Shown one piece after another: positions 8,860 to 19,227 of a DNA stretch of 64,000 nt. The position numbers and the translations under genes were made by a program. Origin of the DNA: Sphingomonas sp. PAMC 26621. Its GTDB lineage: Bacteria; Pseudomonadota; Alphaproteobacteria; Sphingomonadales; Sphingomonadaceae. The stretch is from assembly GCF_000251145.1 (NCBI RefSeq), contig NZ_AIDW01000021.1, forward strand, positions 62,001 to 126,000, in the 5' to 3' direction. A model generated the notes under the pieces. It was not told where the DNA came from. It saw only the letters and a program-made list of their open reading frames with translations, and did not search any database. Positions within the stretch are counted from its first letter, which is position 1. The number at the start of each line of letters is the position of its first letter.

Positions 8860-11800
8860 TCAGAAATCCTTTTTGTAGCGCACCGTGACATTCGACCCGC
8901 CGAACGACCCGGCCTGCGACAACACGCTCAACGCCTTGGTCAGCGACACCTCCAGCTGCGTCGCGGTGAAGCCGCGCGCGTCGGTGATGATCTCGACGTA
9001 GATGTTGTTGGTGATGTACTTGCCCGCCGCGAGCGAGGTGCCCTGCCCGGTCGCATCGTTCGCGCCGAGCACGCGCAGCCGGTCGATGCCCGTCGCCGAG
9101 CGCAGCTTGCCGAGCGGGTTGAGCCCGCCCCCCGACCCGCGCAGCGAATTGAGCGCGGACGCGAGCTGAATCGCCTGGATCGCCGACAGGTTGGTCACCG
9201 AGCTGCCGAACAACAGGCGGCTGAGCACTTCGTCCTGCGGCAAGGCCGGGGTCGAGGTGAACGCGATCTGGGGCTTCTGGCCGGTGCCGGTCACGTTGAT
9301 CGTGACGTCGACGTCGCTGGTCGTCGTGGTCGCGCTGATGTTGATCTCCGGGTCGGACAACGGTCCACCGTTGAAGCGGATGTCGCCCTTGGTGACCTCG
9401 AACCGCTTGCCCGAGAAGGAATAGGTCCCGCGCACCAGTTGCAGCCGACCGAGCACCTGCGGTGCCGCCGACGTGCCGGCGACCCGCATGTCCATCTCCC
9501 ATTCGGATTCGAGCCCCATGCCCGAGACGAAGAGCTGGTTGTCCGCACGGATCCGGATATCGAGCTTGAACAGCCCGACCGGTGCCTCCGCCGCCGGAGC
9601 GCCCGCCGCCTTGACCAGATCGCTCTTGCGGCGGACGCCGGTCAGTTCGGGCACTTCGGCCTGGCCCTGGCGGATGATCTCGTAGCGCGCATTCGGGATG
9701 CGGATGTCGCCCTTGATGAGACCGCCGTTCGCCTTGGAGTTGGTCACCGCGATCGTCCCCGTCGCGGTCGCCCCCAGCGCATCGCTCCGTGCGAGCCGCG
9801 CGTTGTTGAGCGTCGCGCGAATGTCGATCGGGAAGCCCGAGGCAGCGGCGAAGCCGACCGAGCCCTGCGCCTGTACCGTCCCCTCACCCGCGCGCGCCGA
9901 GAGCTGCGTGATCTCGAGCCGGTCGTTGGTGAACCGCCCCGCGATCTTCATCTGGCTGAGCCGCGTTCCATAGACTTCATTGTCATAGGTCAGCGAGTCC
10001 GCGCGGATGACGCCGTTGAGCTGCGGCGCATCGACGCGGCCACCAAAGTCGGCGGCGATCGCGATCGGCCCCGACAATTGCTGGCGGCTGAGCCCGGCAA
10101 GCGAGAACAGCACGCTCGACGGACCATTGTAGCGGATCCCGCCCGATAGCGGGGCCGCCATCAGACGCGTCGTCCAGTTCGCCCCCGCACCCAGCGGGCG
10201 CAACGTCGCGACCATCCGACCGACGGTCGTCCCGCCCCGCTGCACCAGCGCGCGTGCTTCCCCGCCCGCGTCGGTGAGGCCGATCTGGCCGACGACGTCG
10301 ACCGGATCGGAGACGCTGGCGAGGCTCGAGCGCGTGAAGTTGGCGATGCGGAACTGGCCCGCGATCTTGGGGACCGAGGCACCACGCGGCTGTGCGTAGT
10401 CGAGCGACCCCGTCGCCGCACCGCCGAGCCCGAGGTTGGGCACCAGCGCGTTCGCGACCGACAGGTCGAGCTTGTCGAGCCGAAGTTGCGCCGAAAGCCC
10501 CGTGCCATAGACTGCCGCAACGCGCGCCGAGCCGTTGTCGAAGTCGATCTTGGTCGGTTGCAGGCGGTAGGTGGCGCCGTCGATATCGATCCGCGCCGGG
10601 TTGACGGTGCGGAAGCCGATGCCGTTCGCCTGGCCCTGCAGCGCCGCGAGCCACTGCTTCGGGCTGAGCCGCGCATTGGCGGCGAGTCGGAACGGCACGC
10701 CGTTCGACCCCGTCGCGAGCAACTGCGCGGTGCCCGAGCCCCCGACGTAATTGACCTTGGCGCGTGCCGCCGAAATCACCGTCGGACCGTAGCGCAGATC
10801 CGCGACCTGCGCGTCCGCGACGACTTGCGGCGTCGGGGTCAAAATGGCGCGGGCGTTAACCAGTGCGCGACCGATCGTGAAGTCGACCAGCCCCGGGATC
10901 TTGGCGTTGCTCGCCCGTGCGGCGACATCAACCCGCTGGAACTTGCCCTGCGCGCCGAGCAACGCCGCCCCGCTGATGCCCGATCCGGCGAACGTCACCC
11001 GCCCGCCGAACGGACCGGAGGCGAGCTGCTGGACGCGACCCTTGAAGTCGATCCCGGCAAAGCGCGCATTACGGATGTCGACCGTCAGCGGTGCCGCCGG
11101 CACGACGTTGAGGTCGGCGGTGAACGGCCCGTAATTGGTCCCGCCCTTGGCGAGGATCAGATACGATGTTCCCGTGCCGCGCACGCGTGCCTCGAGATTG
11201 ACGAGACCGATGCCCACGCCCGGACGCGGCGCCCGCAGCAGCACGACCGGTTTGGTCGCAGTACCCGTGACCCGAGCGAACAGCGGGCCATATTGGGTGG
11301 AATAGGCATCCGCATCGACCGCGAGCGGTCCCTTCGGATCGTACCGCCCCTGCCCGCGCGTGACACGGAACTGCGGTGCGTTGAGCCGCAGGTTGCGGAA
11401 GGTGATGATTCCGTTCGGATCATAGCCGACGTCCGCAGTCACCGCGGCGTTGCCGCCGAGGAAGGTGCGCGCGCCTTCGTTGAAGATCTGCGAGGTCCGC
11501 GCCGCGACGTGCGCGGTGATGCAGAACCCGCCGGGCATGGTGACGAGCTTGGCGTCGGTCTTGACGCTGACGATCCCGAAGCTCTCGACCCGGTAATCGT
11601 TGACCCGGCCGTTGAGCGCGGCGCGGTACATGCCGGTCGCGAGATCGGCGACGATCAGCGCGGTCGCGTCGATCTTGCGCGAACGGATCTTGAGATTGTC
11701 CGACAGCACCTTGCCGTTGGCGATCGCGAAGCTGCCGTTGATCGCAACATTGTCGAGCAGGCCACCCGCGGCCGCGTTGAGCCCGGTGACCCGCGCGGCA

Positions 11801-13104
11801 CGCGCCGCGACCGGGATCACGATGTGATCCGCGTTCACGCGCGCAAGACCCGAGGCGTAGAGCTGCTGGACGCGGGTCTCGCCGAAGCCGAGCACGCCTG
11901 CGCTGACGACATAATTGACCGTGGGTGTCGCGAACTTGCCGTCGAGCACGACGCGCGCGGTCACGTCGCGCCCGTTGAGATTGGGGAGGATCGCGCCGGG
12001 CGTCAGCAGCTTCGCGTCGACCGCGAACTGGCTGAAGGCACTCTGCGCGAGATCGATCAGACCCTTGGCGTTGAGCGCCAGCGCATCCGACTTGAGCGCG
12101 ATGACGGTATCGATCTTGCGTTCGTTCAAACGCGCGTCGATCGACACGTCGAGCGCGGGCGCGGTGAGGCGCGCGATCGGGTTGGTCGGGGTCGCCTTGT
12201 CCTTGGGCGCACCACCGGGATAGAGACCGGGGTTGGTCTTGCCGCGGATCTGAAAGAAGCCGTTATGCGCCTGAAGGTCGAGGTCGGCGAACTGCGCGCC
12301 GCCGAGCGACCCGCTCGCCTTGCCGGTCCAGGCCTTCCAGCCTCCCTTGCCCGCAATCGTGAAGTCGAGCGGGGCCTTGAGCCCGCTCATTTCGGCGACC
12401 ACGCCACGCGCTGGCGCGGTGATCCGCGCGTCGATCCCGAGCCGGTCCGAATCGGGCACCGCGTCGAGCCGCAACCGAAGCTTGTCGCCACCCGCGATGC
12501 CGGGGCCGGTCAGCGCATCGACGTCCGCAGTGATCTGCGCGCGCTTGTCCGCGATGTGTGTCGCGCCGTCGATCTTGATGATGTGGGGCGACCCCATCAC
12601 GGCCTTGCCCAGCACCATCCGGTCCACGGTCAGGCGACCGATATCGATGTCGAGATCGGGGAGGATCGGTGCGTTGGGGTCGGTCGGGGTCGGCTTGAAC
12701 GCGGGCGAGCGCGTCATCGTGATGAGGTTCGCCTGTGCCGACAGCACGTTGATATGGTTGCGGACGTAATCGAACGGCTTCCAGTCGACCGCGATCCGCG
12801 GCGACGACAGGAACACCCCCTGCGGATCGCTGACCCGCACGTCGTTGAGCACCATCTTGCCGTAGATCGATCCCTCGATCCGCCCGACGCGGATGTTGAG
12901 CCCGCCCGCGGTCTTATAGTCCCCGATGAAATTGGCGATCACGCGCCGACCCGGCGCGGTATCCAGCCCGGCGACGATCCCCATCGCGAGCAGCCCGAGC
13001 ACGCCAAGCGTGATCGAGACCCATTTGAAGATCCGCTGCCACAAGGGACGTCGCACAACGACGGTTTCCGGCGCCGCCGAAGGGCCGGTTTCTACTTCCG
13101 CCAT
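8860..13104 (-). CDS. tamB: Translocation and assembly module inner-membrane protein TamB
   Basis: A 1,414-aa AsmA/VPS13-like protein that spans the periplasm and works with TamA in outer-membrane protein insertion and probably phospholipid transport. A single membrane anchor near residues 27-47 (WVSITLGVLGLLAMGIVAGL) precedes a very long beta-rich body; the last 350 residues form the DUF490/TamB domain, ending in TVRYKKDF, the usual aromatic C-terminus. The ATG shares one base with the tamA stop (TGATG), so the pair is translationally coupled. Confidence 0.92.
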   Translation of the reverse strand: MAEVETGPSAAPETVVVRRPLWQRIFKWVSITLGVLGLLAMGIVAGLDTAPGRRVIANFIGDYKTAGGLNIRVGRIEGSIYGKMVLNDVRVSDPQGVFLSSPRIAVDWKPFDYVRNHINVLSAQANLITMTRSPAFKPTPTDPNAPILPDLDIDIGRLTVDRMVLGKAVMGSPHIIKIDGATHIADKRAQITADVDALTGPGIAGGDKLRLRLDAVPDSDRLGIDARITAPARGVVAEMSGLKAPLDFTIAGKGGWKAWTGKASGSLGGAQFADLDLQAHNGFFQIRGKTNPGLYPGGAPKDKATPTNPIARLTAPALDVSIDARLNERKIDTVIALKSDALALNAKGLIDLAQSAFSQFAVDAKLLTPGAILPNLNGRDVTARVVLDGKFATPTVNYVVSAGVLGFGETRVQQLYASGLARVNADHIVIPVAARAARVTGLNAAAGGLLDNVAINGSFAIANGKVLSDNLKIRSRKIDATALIVADLATGMYRAALNGRVNDYRVESFGIVSVKTDAKLVTMPGGFCITAHVAARTSQIFNEGARTFLGGNAAVTADVGYDPNGIITFRNLRLNAPQFRVTRGQGRYDPKGPLAVDADAYSTQYGPLFARVTGTATKPVVLLRAPRPGVGIGLVNLEARVRGTGTSYLILAKGGTNYGPFTADLNVVPAAPLTVDIRNARFAGIDFKGRVQQLASGPFGGRVTFAGSGISGAALLGAQGKFQRVDVAARASNAKIPGLVDFTIGRALVNARAILTPTPQVVADAQVADLRYGPTVISAARAKVNYVGGSGTAQLLATGSNGVPFRLAANARLSPKQWLAALQGQANGIGFRTVNPARIDIDGATYRLQPTKIDFDNGSARVAAVYGTGLSAQLRLDKLDLSVANALVPNLGLGGAATGSLDYAQPRGASVPKIAGQFRIANFTRSSLASVSDPVDVVGQIGLTDAGGEARALVQRGGTTVGRMVATLRPLGAGANWTTRLMAAPLSGGIRYNGPSSVLFSLAGLSRQQLSGPIAIAADFGGRVDAPQLNGVIRADSLTYDNEVYGTRLSQMKIAGRFTNDRLEITQLSARAGEGTVQAQGSVGFAAASGFPIDIRATLNNARLARSDALGATATGTIAVTNSKANGGLIKGDIRIPNARYEIIRQGQAEVPELTGVRRKSDLVKAAGAPAAEAPVGLFKLDIRIRADNQLFVSGMGLESEWEMDMRVAGTSAAPQVLGRLQLVRGTYSFSGKRFEVTKGDIRFNGGPLSDPEINISATTTTSDVDVTINVTGTGQKPQIAFTSTPALPQDEVLSRLLFGSSVTNLSAIQAIQLASALNSLRGSGGGLNPLGKLRSATGIDRLRVLGANDATGQGTSLAAGKYITNNIYVEIITDARGFTATQLEVSLTKALSVLSQAGSFGGSNVTVRYKKDF

Positions 13105-15227
13105 CAGAAGGCCTGTCCGATCGAGATATACAGCGCGACCTTGCCGTCGCCCTTACGAGGATTGAGCGGGGTTGCGACGTCGACGCGCAACGGCCCGAAA
13201 TTGGTATAGAAACGTCCGCCAATCCCCGCGCCGAAGCGCAGGTCGGAGCCCTTGGGCAGCACGCTCGTATAGGCGTTCCCGCCGTCGATGAACGGCACGA
13301 TCCCGTAATTGCCGAAGCGATAGCGCGCCTCGAGTGCGAACTCGTTCAAACTGCGCCCGCCGACCGGATTGCCCTGCGGATCGAGCGGCCCGAGCCGCTG
13401 ATAGCCATAGCCGCGCACCGACCCGCCGCCGCCGCCATAATAACGCCGCGACGGCGCGAGGTCGTCACGCTCGATCCCGGCGATCGCGCCGGCACGGAGG
13501 CGACCCGCGATGACGAACTTCTCGCCGACCGGATAGTAGGCACTCGCCTCGATCAGCGTGCGCGCATAGGGGCTGATCGACCCGCGCACCGACGTCTCGG
13601 GGCTGACGCTCAGCTTGAGGCGATAGCCCTTGGTCGGGTTGAGCAGACTGTCCGACCGGTCGAACTGGACCTGACCCGGCAGCGCCGCGATGAAATAGGT
13701 CGCGCGCCGACGATCGCCGCGCGCGAAGTCGTAGACGCTTTCGTTCGTGCCGACGACTTCGAACCCGTAGGCGTAGGTGAACTTCTTTTGCCACAACGGC
13801 GTGGAGTCATACGAAATCCGGCCCGACAGCGTCGCGGTGAAGGCGTTGAACGCGTCGTAATTGGTGTGGTCGACTGCAGCGGTCAGCGTGACCGTGCGAT
13901 CGCGCTTGCCTGCGTTCGAGCGGCGGAAGGTCCCGCTCAACCCCTGCTCCTGCGTGCCGCCGACCGCCGTCGCGATCAGCGCGCCCTCGGGCGACCACAG
14001 GTTGCGATGCGTGAACGAGCCTTCGACCCGCGCGCCCTGCCCGGTGCTGTACCCGCCGCTGACCGCGAGCGAGCGATATTTGCCGCGCTCCTGCTCGACC
14101 AGCAGATTGACCTGCTCGGTCCCGTCGGGGTTGATGTTACCGGTCGGCTTCGGCTCGACCGACACCGTCGAGAACAGCCCCGTCGCGACCAGTGCCGCGC
14201 GCAGATCATCGACCTTGCGGTTGTCGTACAGTTCGCCCGCCTGGAAGCGTTGTAATATGCGGACGTGATCGGCCCCGAACGCAAGCCGCCCTTCGGTCGT
14301 TACCGTCCCGAACGACGACCGCGCGCCAACCTCGACCGGGAGGGTGTAGTCGCCGGTGCCGACCTGATCGTCGAGCAGGATGTCGCGCTCGCCGACCTTG
14401 GCGAAGGGGTATCCGTTCTGCGGCAGCGTCAGCGCGACGTTGGCTTCCGCGCCCTGGATGCGCACCGCCTCGATCGGCTCCCCCACCTTGAGCGGGAGCG
14501 CGTCGCGGATCAGCGTCGGCGGAACGGTCGGGCCCGCCTTCACGACGATCGTGCCGAGCTTGTACTGCTTGCCCGGAGTCGCCGAGACGATCGCCTTGAC
14601 CCGGGTCTTGTCGCTGGGGACGGTCTCGATCGTCGAGACCGCGGTCCCGTCATAATAGCCCAAGCTCTTCATCAGCCGGATCGCGAGCTGCTCGTCCTCG
14701 CGCTCGCGCGCCGCGATGACGGTGCCGTTGGGGGCCTTGCCCTTGCCGCCCTTGAGCGCGGACAGGCCGTTGAACTGCCCGGTCAGCTTGAGCGGATCGA
14801 GCCCGCGGATCACGGTCTCGTAGCGAATCTCGGGCGCCTTCTCGTCCTTGACCGCGACGTCGACCAGCGGCGCGGTGTCGAAACTCGCAAGCGGAGGAAG
14901 CGGCTGGTTTAGGTCGGCGGGGATCGTCGGCGCGGGCGTTGTGGCGACGGGTACGCCCATCACTGCAGGCGATGCTGGCTGCGGCGCAACCGGAACGCCG
15001 GTCGTCGTCACCGGCACCGGGATCATCGGTTCGAGCGGGGCATTGATGTCGTTGCTGAGCGGCGGAAGCGCCTTGTCGAACTCCGAATCGGAAACAATCG
15101 GCGACTCGGTGGTTTGGCCGATACCCGGGACAGCACCCGGCGCGGCCGTCACCACCGGAGGGGGTGCCTGCTGGAGACTTGCAACCGCGATGGCGAGAAG
15201 CCCGCTCGAATACGCCAAAGAAATCAA
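13104..15227 (-). CDS. tamA: Omp85-family outer-membrane assembly factor TamA
   Basis: A 707-aa protein with a signal peptide, a Pro/Val-rich linker (about residues 20-110), POTRA domains (e.g. GLDPLKLTGQFNGLSALKGG) and a C-terminal 16-strand bacterial surface antigen barrel beginning about residue 385. The barrel has GGGGGSVRGYGYQRLGP, the conserved VRGY motif of Omp85 proteins. The start is a TTG at 15227 with GGGGAAG about 8 nt upstream; no in-frame ATG comes early enough to keep the signal sequence. First gene of the tamA-tamB operon. Confidence 0.9.
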   Translation of the reverse strand: MISLAYSSGLLAIAVASLQQAPPPVVTAAPGAVPGIGQTTESPIVSDSEFDKALPPLSNDINAPLEPMIPVPVTTTGVPVAPQPASPAVMGVPVATTPAPTIPADLNQPLPPLASFDTAPLVDVAVKDEKAPEIRYETVIRGLDPLKLTGQFNGLSALKGGKGKAPNGTVIAAREREDEQLAIRLMKSLGYYDGTAVSTIETVPSDKTRVKAIVSATPGKQYKLGTIVVKAGPTVPPTLIRDALPLKVGEPIEAVRIQGAEANVALTLPQNGYPFAKVGERDILLDDQVGTGDYTLPVEVGARSSFGTVTTEGRLAFGADHVRILQRFQAGELYDNRKVDDLRAALVATGLFSTVSVEPKPTGNINPDGTEQVNLLVEQERGKYRSLAVSGGYSTGQGARVEGSFTHRNLWSPEGALIATAVGGTQEQGLSGTFRRSNAGKRDRTVTLTAAVDHTNYDAFNAFTATLSGRISYDSTPLWQKKFTYAYGFEVVGTNESVYDFARGDRRRATYFIAALPGQVQFDRSDSLLNPTKGYRLKLSVSPETSVRGSISPYARTLIEASAYYPVGEKFVIAGRLRAGAIAGIERDDLAPSRRYYGGGGGSVRGYGYQRLGPLDPQGNPVGGRSLNEFALEARYRFGNYGIVPFIDGGNAYTSVLPKGSDLRFGAGIGGRFYTNFGPLRVDVATPLNPRKGDGKVALYISIGQAF

Positions 15228-15322
15228 GAGCTACGCTTCCCCGCTTCACACGAGGGCCGGCTTTTCGGTCCCCCGCTCAGCGTCCCTAACGCATGAATAG
15301 GAAATGGTTTCCGAGATTCTGC

Positions 15323-17392
15323 TCATTCGGCTTTTACGCGTTGGCGATAGGCATGCAGCAACGGCTCGGTATAGCCGTTCGGCTGCGTGATCCCGTCGAA
15401 GACGAGCGCGCGCGCCGCTTGTAGCGCAAGGCTTTCGGCGTTCCCGGCCATTGGTCGATATGCCGGGTCGCCCGCATTCTGCGCATCGACCTTCGCCGCC
15501 ATCCGTTCGAATGCGGCATCGACCTCCGCGCGCGTGGCAACGCCGTGGAGCAGCCAGTTGGCGATATGCTGCGACGAAATCCGCAACGTCGCTCGGTCCT
15601 CCATCAGCCCGACGTCATGGATGTCGGGGACCTTGGAGCACCCAACCCCCTGGTCGATCCAGCGCACGACATAACCGAGGATGCCCTGCGCATTGTTGTC
15701 GAGCTCGGCGCGAATCTCGTCGGGCGTCCAGTTGCGCCCCTGCGCCGCGACCGGCACGCGCAACAGCAACGCGAGCGACGGGATGTGCTCGTGGGCGATC
15801 TTCTTCTGCCGGGCGAACACGTCGACCTTGTGATAATGCATCGCATGGAGCGTCGCCGCGGTCGGCGACGGGACCCAGGCGGTGTTCGCGCCTGCGGTCG
15901 GGTGGCCGATCTTCTGCTCCATCATGTCCGCCATCCGGTCGGGCGCGGCCCACATGCCTTTACCGATCTGCGCCTTGCCCGACAGCCCCGCCGCCAGCCC
16001 GATGCGGACGTTGCGGTCTTCATACGCCTTGATCCAGTCGCTCCCCTTCATCTCGGCCTTGGGGATCATCGGTCCGGCGTGCATCGCGGTGTGCATCTCG
16101 TCCCCGGTCCGATCGAGGAAACCGGTGTTGATGAAGACGATCCGGTCCTTCACCGCCGCGATGCAGGCGGAGAGATTGGCCGATGTGCGGCGTTCCTCGT
16201 CCATCACGCCGACCTTGACCGTATGCCGCTCAAGCCCGAGCAGGTCCTCGACCGCGTCGAACAGGCGGTCGGTGAAGCCGCATTCCTCGGGCCCGTGCAT
16301 CTTGGGCTTCACGATATAGACCGAGCCCGCCCGGCTGTTGCGATAGGAACCCAGCCCACGCAAATCGTAGAGCGCGATCGTGCTGGTGACGATCGCGTCG
16401 AGGATTCCCTCGGGTGCTTCGTTCCCATCGGGCAGCCTGATCGCAGGCGTCGTCATCAGATGCCCGACGTTGCGGACGAATAACAGGCTCCGCCCCGGCA
16501 GCGTCAGCCCGTCGTCATAGACGCGATCGGGGTTGAGCCGCCGGGTGATCGTCTTGCCGCCCTTGTCGAACGCCTCCTCCAGATCGCCACGCATCAGCCC
16601 GAGCCAATTGGCATAGGCTGCGACCTTGTCCTCGGCATCGACCGCCGCGACCGAATCCTCGAGGTCGCAGATCGTAGTCAGCGCGGATTCGAGGATAACG
16701 TCGGCGATCCCCGACGGATCGTCGCGACCGATCGGATGGTCGCGGTCGACCACCACCTCGATATGCAGGCCGTTGTTGACGAACAGCCACGAGGCACCCT
16801 TGCGCCCGACCAGTTGCTCGGGGTGGCGCAGGTCCGGTTCGTCGCCGCGGAGTTCGTCCCAGCAGCCCGTCGTCAGCGGAACCGCATCGTCAAGGAACGC
16901 CTTCGCGGCCTCGACCACCTGCTTCCCGCGCACGGGATCGTATCCCCCGGGGACTGCCATGCCGGGAAGTGCATCGGTGCCGTAATAGGCGTCGTACAGG
17001 CTTCCCCAGCGGGCGTTGGCGGCGTTGAGCAGGAAGCGCGCGTTGAGGATCGGGACGACGAGCTGTGGTCCGGCCATCGTCGCGACCTCGGCGTCGACGT
17101 TGGTCGTGCCGATCGTGAAGGCGGCGGGTTCGGGAACCAGATAGCCGATCTCGCGCAGGAACGGCTCGTCGACCGCCTCCCCCGAACCATAACGCGCGTC
17201 GATCTGCGCCTGGAGCGAGTCGCGGGTCGCGAGCAAGGCGCGGTTCTCGGGAGCGAACCGAACGTAGATGTCCGCGACGCCCTGCCACCAGCCCTCTGCC
17301 GCTACGTCGAGGCCGGGGAGCACGCGCGCCTCGATGAAGGCAGCGAGCGGGGCGGCGACCGACAGACCGGCGCGGTCGATCATTTCAGGCAT
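15323..17392 (-). CDS. glcB: Malate synthase G
   Basis: Condenses glyoxylate and acetyl-CoA to malate in the cytoplasm. The 689-aa length is that of the G isoform. Visible motifs include [19 protein letters not shown], the catalytic region [28 protein letters not shown] and the C-terminal [11 protein letters not shown]. Two in-frame ATGs compete: the one at 17398 abuts AGGAGG directly, whereas the one at 17392 sits 6 nt from it, so 17392 is preferred. No isocitrate lyase is in the window. It is convergent with nothing and follows the MarR gene after about 75 bp. Confidence 0.93.
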   Translation of the reverse strand: MPEMIDRAGLSVAAPLAAFIEARVLPGLDVAAEGWWQGVADIYVRFAPENRALLATRDSLQAQIDARYGSGEAVDEPFLREIGYLVPEPAAFTIGTTNVDAEVATMAGPQLVVPILNARFLLNAANARWGSLYDAYYGTDALPGMAVPGGYDPVRGKQVVEAAKAFLDDAVPLTTGCWDELRGDEPDLRHPEQLVGRKGASWLFVNNGLHIEVVVDRDHPIGRDDPSGIADVILESALTTICDLEDSVAAVDAEDKVAAYANWLGLMRGDLEEAFDKGGKTITRRLNPDRVYDDGLTLPGRSLLFVRNVGHLMTTPAIRLPDGNEAPEGILDAIVTSTIALYDLRGLGSYRNSRAGSVYIVKPKMHGPEECGFTDRLFDAVEDLLGLERHTVKVGVMDEERRTSANLSACIAAVKDRIVFINTGFLDRTGDEMHTAMHAGPMIPKAEMKGSDWIKAYEDRNVRIGLAAGLSGKAQIGKGMWAAPDRMADMMEQKIGHPTAGANTAWVPSPTAATLHAMHYHKVDVFARQKKIAHEHIPSLALLLRVPVAAQGRNWTPDEIRAELDNNAQGILGYVVRWIDQGVGCSKVPDIHDVGLMEDRATLRISSQHIANWLLHGVATRAEVDAAFERMAAKVDAQNAGDPAYRPMAGNAESLALQAARALVFDGITQPNGYTEPLLHAYRQRVKAE

Positions 17393-17466
17393 CAACATCC
17401 TCCTGGAACCAACGTCTGCCTGGGGAGGGCTTGGGCGACAGGCTTAGGCCAGCCTTGCGGTCCGCT

Positions 17467-17919
17467 TCAAGCGCGTTCGGGATCGAACGGCGCGGCCGAT
17501 GTCTCGAGCCGGTCAAGCATCGCGCGGAAGCTCGCGATTTCGGCCCGGGTGAAGCCGGCGAAGACCTGCGCCTCGAGCTCGAGCGCCTTGGGCGCGACAT
17601 TCTCGTACAGCGTCCGGCCCGCTTCGGTCAGCGACAGCAGGTGCGAGCGCTGATCGCTGGCATTCGGACGACGTTCGACCAGCCCGCGCTCGACCAGCGT
17701 CGCGGCGGCGCGGCTGACCGTCACCTTGTCCATCCGCGTCGCGAGGCCAAGCGCCTGCTGCGTCGCGCCCTCGCTCTCGGCGATGATCGCGACCAGCCGC
17801 CATTCGGGGATCCGGAGCCCGAACAGCGCCTGATACGTGCTCGCCACCGCCGCCGAGACGCGGTTCGACACAATCGACAGGCGATACGGCAGGAACTGAT
17901 CGAGCTTGAGCGTTGTCAT
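17467..17919 (-). CDS. MarR-family transcriptional regulator
   Basis: A 150-aa winged-helix protein: FGLRIPEWRLVAIIAESEGATQQALGLATRMDKVTVSRAAATLVERGLVERRPN is the DNA-binding core, with the wing in NASDQRSHLLSLTE. It is divergent from hppD with 81 bp between the starts and an 8+1+8 palindrome in that gap, so control of hppD-hmgA is likely. A role in glcB control is possible because glcB lies directly downstream on the same strand. Confidence 0.85.
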   Translation of the reverse strand: MTTLKLDQFLPYRLSIVSNRVSAAVASTYQALFGLRIPEWRLVAIIAESEGATQQALGLATRMDKVTVSRAAATLVERGLVERRPNASDQRSHLLSLTEAGRTLYENVAPKALELEAQVFAGFTRAEIASFRAMLDRLETSAAPFDPERA

Positions 17920-17944
17920 TGTCCTGCAGGGATAAGGGATGGAC

Positions 17945-17961
17945 CGGCCTTGGCAAGGCCG
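17945..17961. promoter_or_regulatory. Palindrome in the marR-hppD divergent promoter region
   Basis: CGGCCTTG G CAAGGCCG is a perfect 8-bp inverted repeat around a single base, in the 81-bp gap between two divergent starts. It is a candidate operator for the MarR protein. A short stem-loop role in the hppD leader is the alternative. Confidence 0.5.
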
Positions 17962-18000
17962 CTATATCGTTACATCTGAAACCATCTCGGAGCCGATGCG

Positions 18001-19065
18001 ATGACTGCCACCGAAAACCCGATGGGCCTTAACGGCTTCGAATTCGTCGAATTCACCTCGCCCGATCCCGAGGCGATGGCCGACTTGTTCGTCAAGATGG
18101 GCTTCACCCATGTCGGCAACCACAAGTCGAAGAACGTCCGCCGTTATGCGCAGGGCGACATCAACTTCCTGCTCAACATGGATGACGCAGGCCAGGTCGC
18201 TGGCTTCCGTGATACGCACGGCCCCTCGGCCAATGCGATGGCGTTCCGTGTCGCCGATGGCGACGAGGCGCTGAAAATGGCGGTCGAGCGCGGCGCGGTC
18301 GCGGTCAGGGGCGCCGTCGGCCCGGACGAGCTCGATCTCCCCGCGATCGAAGGCATCGGTGGCGCAAACCTGTATCTGGTCGATGAAAAGTCGCGGATTT
18401 ACGAGACCGACTTCACCCCGGTCGAAGGCGCGGGCGTGGACGACCATAGTGTCGGGCTGCACACGCTCGACCACCTTACGCACAATCTGCAGCGCGGGCG
18501 GATGGCCTATTGGGCGGATTATTACGAGCGGATCTTCAACTTCCGCCAGATCCGCTATTTCGACATCGAGGGCCAGTCGACGGGGCTGTTCTCCAAGGCG
18601 ATGACCGCGCCGGACGACAAGATCCGCATCCCGCTGAACGAAAGCCAGGACGAGCATTCGCAGATCGAGGAGTTCATCAAGGACTATAAGGGCGAAGGCA
18701 TCCAGCATCTCGCGCTTGCGACCGACGATATCTTCAAGACGGTCGACACGTTGCGCGCGAACGGCGTGCGGTTCCAGACGACCCCGCAGACCTATTTCGA
18801 TCTGATCGACAAGCGCCTGCCCGGGCACGACCATGACGTCGAGGAAATGCGCAAGCGCGACATCCTGATCGACGGCGCGCCCGAGACGGGTGGCGGTCTG
18901 CTGCTGCAGATCTTCACCGAGAATATGGTCGGGCCGATCTTCTTCGAGATCATCCAGCGCAAGGGCAATGACGGCTTTGGCGAGGGGAATTTCAAGGCTT
19001 TGTTCGAGAGCATCGAGCTGGACCAGATCCGGCGGGGCGTGGTGCCGGGGGCGGTCGAGGCTTGA
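18001..19065 (+). CDS. hppD: 4-Hydroxyphenylpyruvate dioxygenase
   Basis: Converts 4-hydroxyphenylpyruvate to homogentisate with Fe(II) and O2 in tyrosine catabolism. The 354-aa protein has two vicinal-oxygen-chelate domains; iron ligands fit the His in GLHTLDHLTHNL, the His in GIQHLALATDD and the Glu in GPIFFEIIQRKG. The C-terminal gate helix reads NFKALFESIELDQIRRG. CGGAG precedes the ATG by 8 nt. hmgA follows on the same strand after a 160-bp repeat-filled gap. Confidence 0.95.
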   Translation: MTATENPMGLNGFEFVEFTSPDPEAMADLFVKMGFTHVGNHKSKNVRRYAQGDINFLLNMDDAGQVAGFRDTHGPSANAMAFRVADGDEALKMAVERGAVAVRGAVGPDELDLPAIEGIGGANLYLVDEKSRIYETDFTPVEGAGVDDHSVGLHTLDHLTHNLQRGRMAYWADYYERIFNFRQIRYFDIEGQSTGLFSKAMTAPDDKIRIPLNESQDEHSQIEEFIKDYKGEGIQHLALATDDIFKTVDTLRANGVRFQTTPQTYFDLIDKRLPGHDHDVEEMRKRDILIDGAPETGGGLLLQIFTENMVGPIFFEIIQRKGNDGFGEGNFKALFESIELDQIRRGVVPGAVEA

Positions 19066-19100
19066 GGCTTTTGGGGTGGGCTGTTCTCTGCGAGGCTTCC

Positions 19101-19190
19101 CCCACCCCAACCCCTCCCCTGAAGGGGAGGGGCTTTTCGGTTGCGCTCTTCTTCTAGCCCCTCCCCTTCAGGGGAGGGTTTGGGGTGGGG
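19101..19190. repeat. Paired inverted repeat, family B (CCCCTCCCCTGAAGGGGAGG)
   Basis: Copy 1 (19101-19133) contains a 10-bp stem followed by CTTTT, so it can act as a terminator for hppD. Copy 2 (19158-19190) is its reverse complement with GGGTTTGGGGTGGGG outside. The two can also pair with each other. It lies between hppD and hmgA and would reduce or tune read-through. Confidence 0.7.
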
Positions 19191-19227
19191 CCGTACCGAG
19201 CACCGCCCCGAATGGCTGGAGAGCGAA

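Noticed and set aside
10486..13209. A very long open frame on the strand opposite tamB
   Set aside because: High-GC shadow of the tamB gene; its translation is low-complexity Arg-rich with no recognisable domain or ribosome site.
19101..19190. Direct repeat or CRISPR-like array
   Set aside because: Two inverted copies only, no regular spacers; same style as other REP-like pairs in the window.
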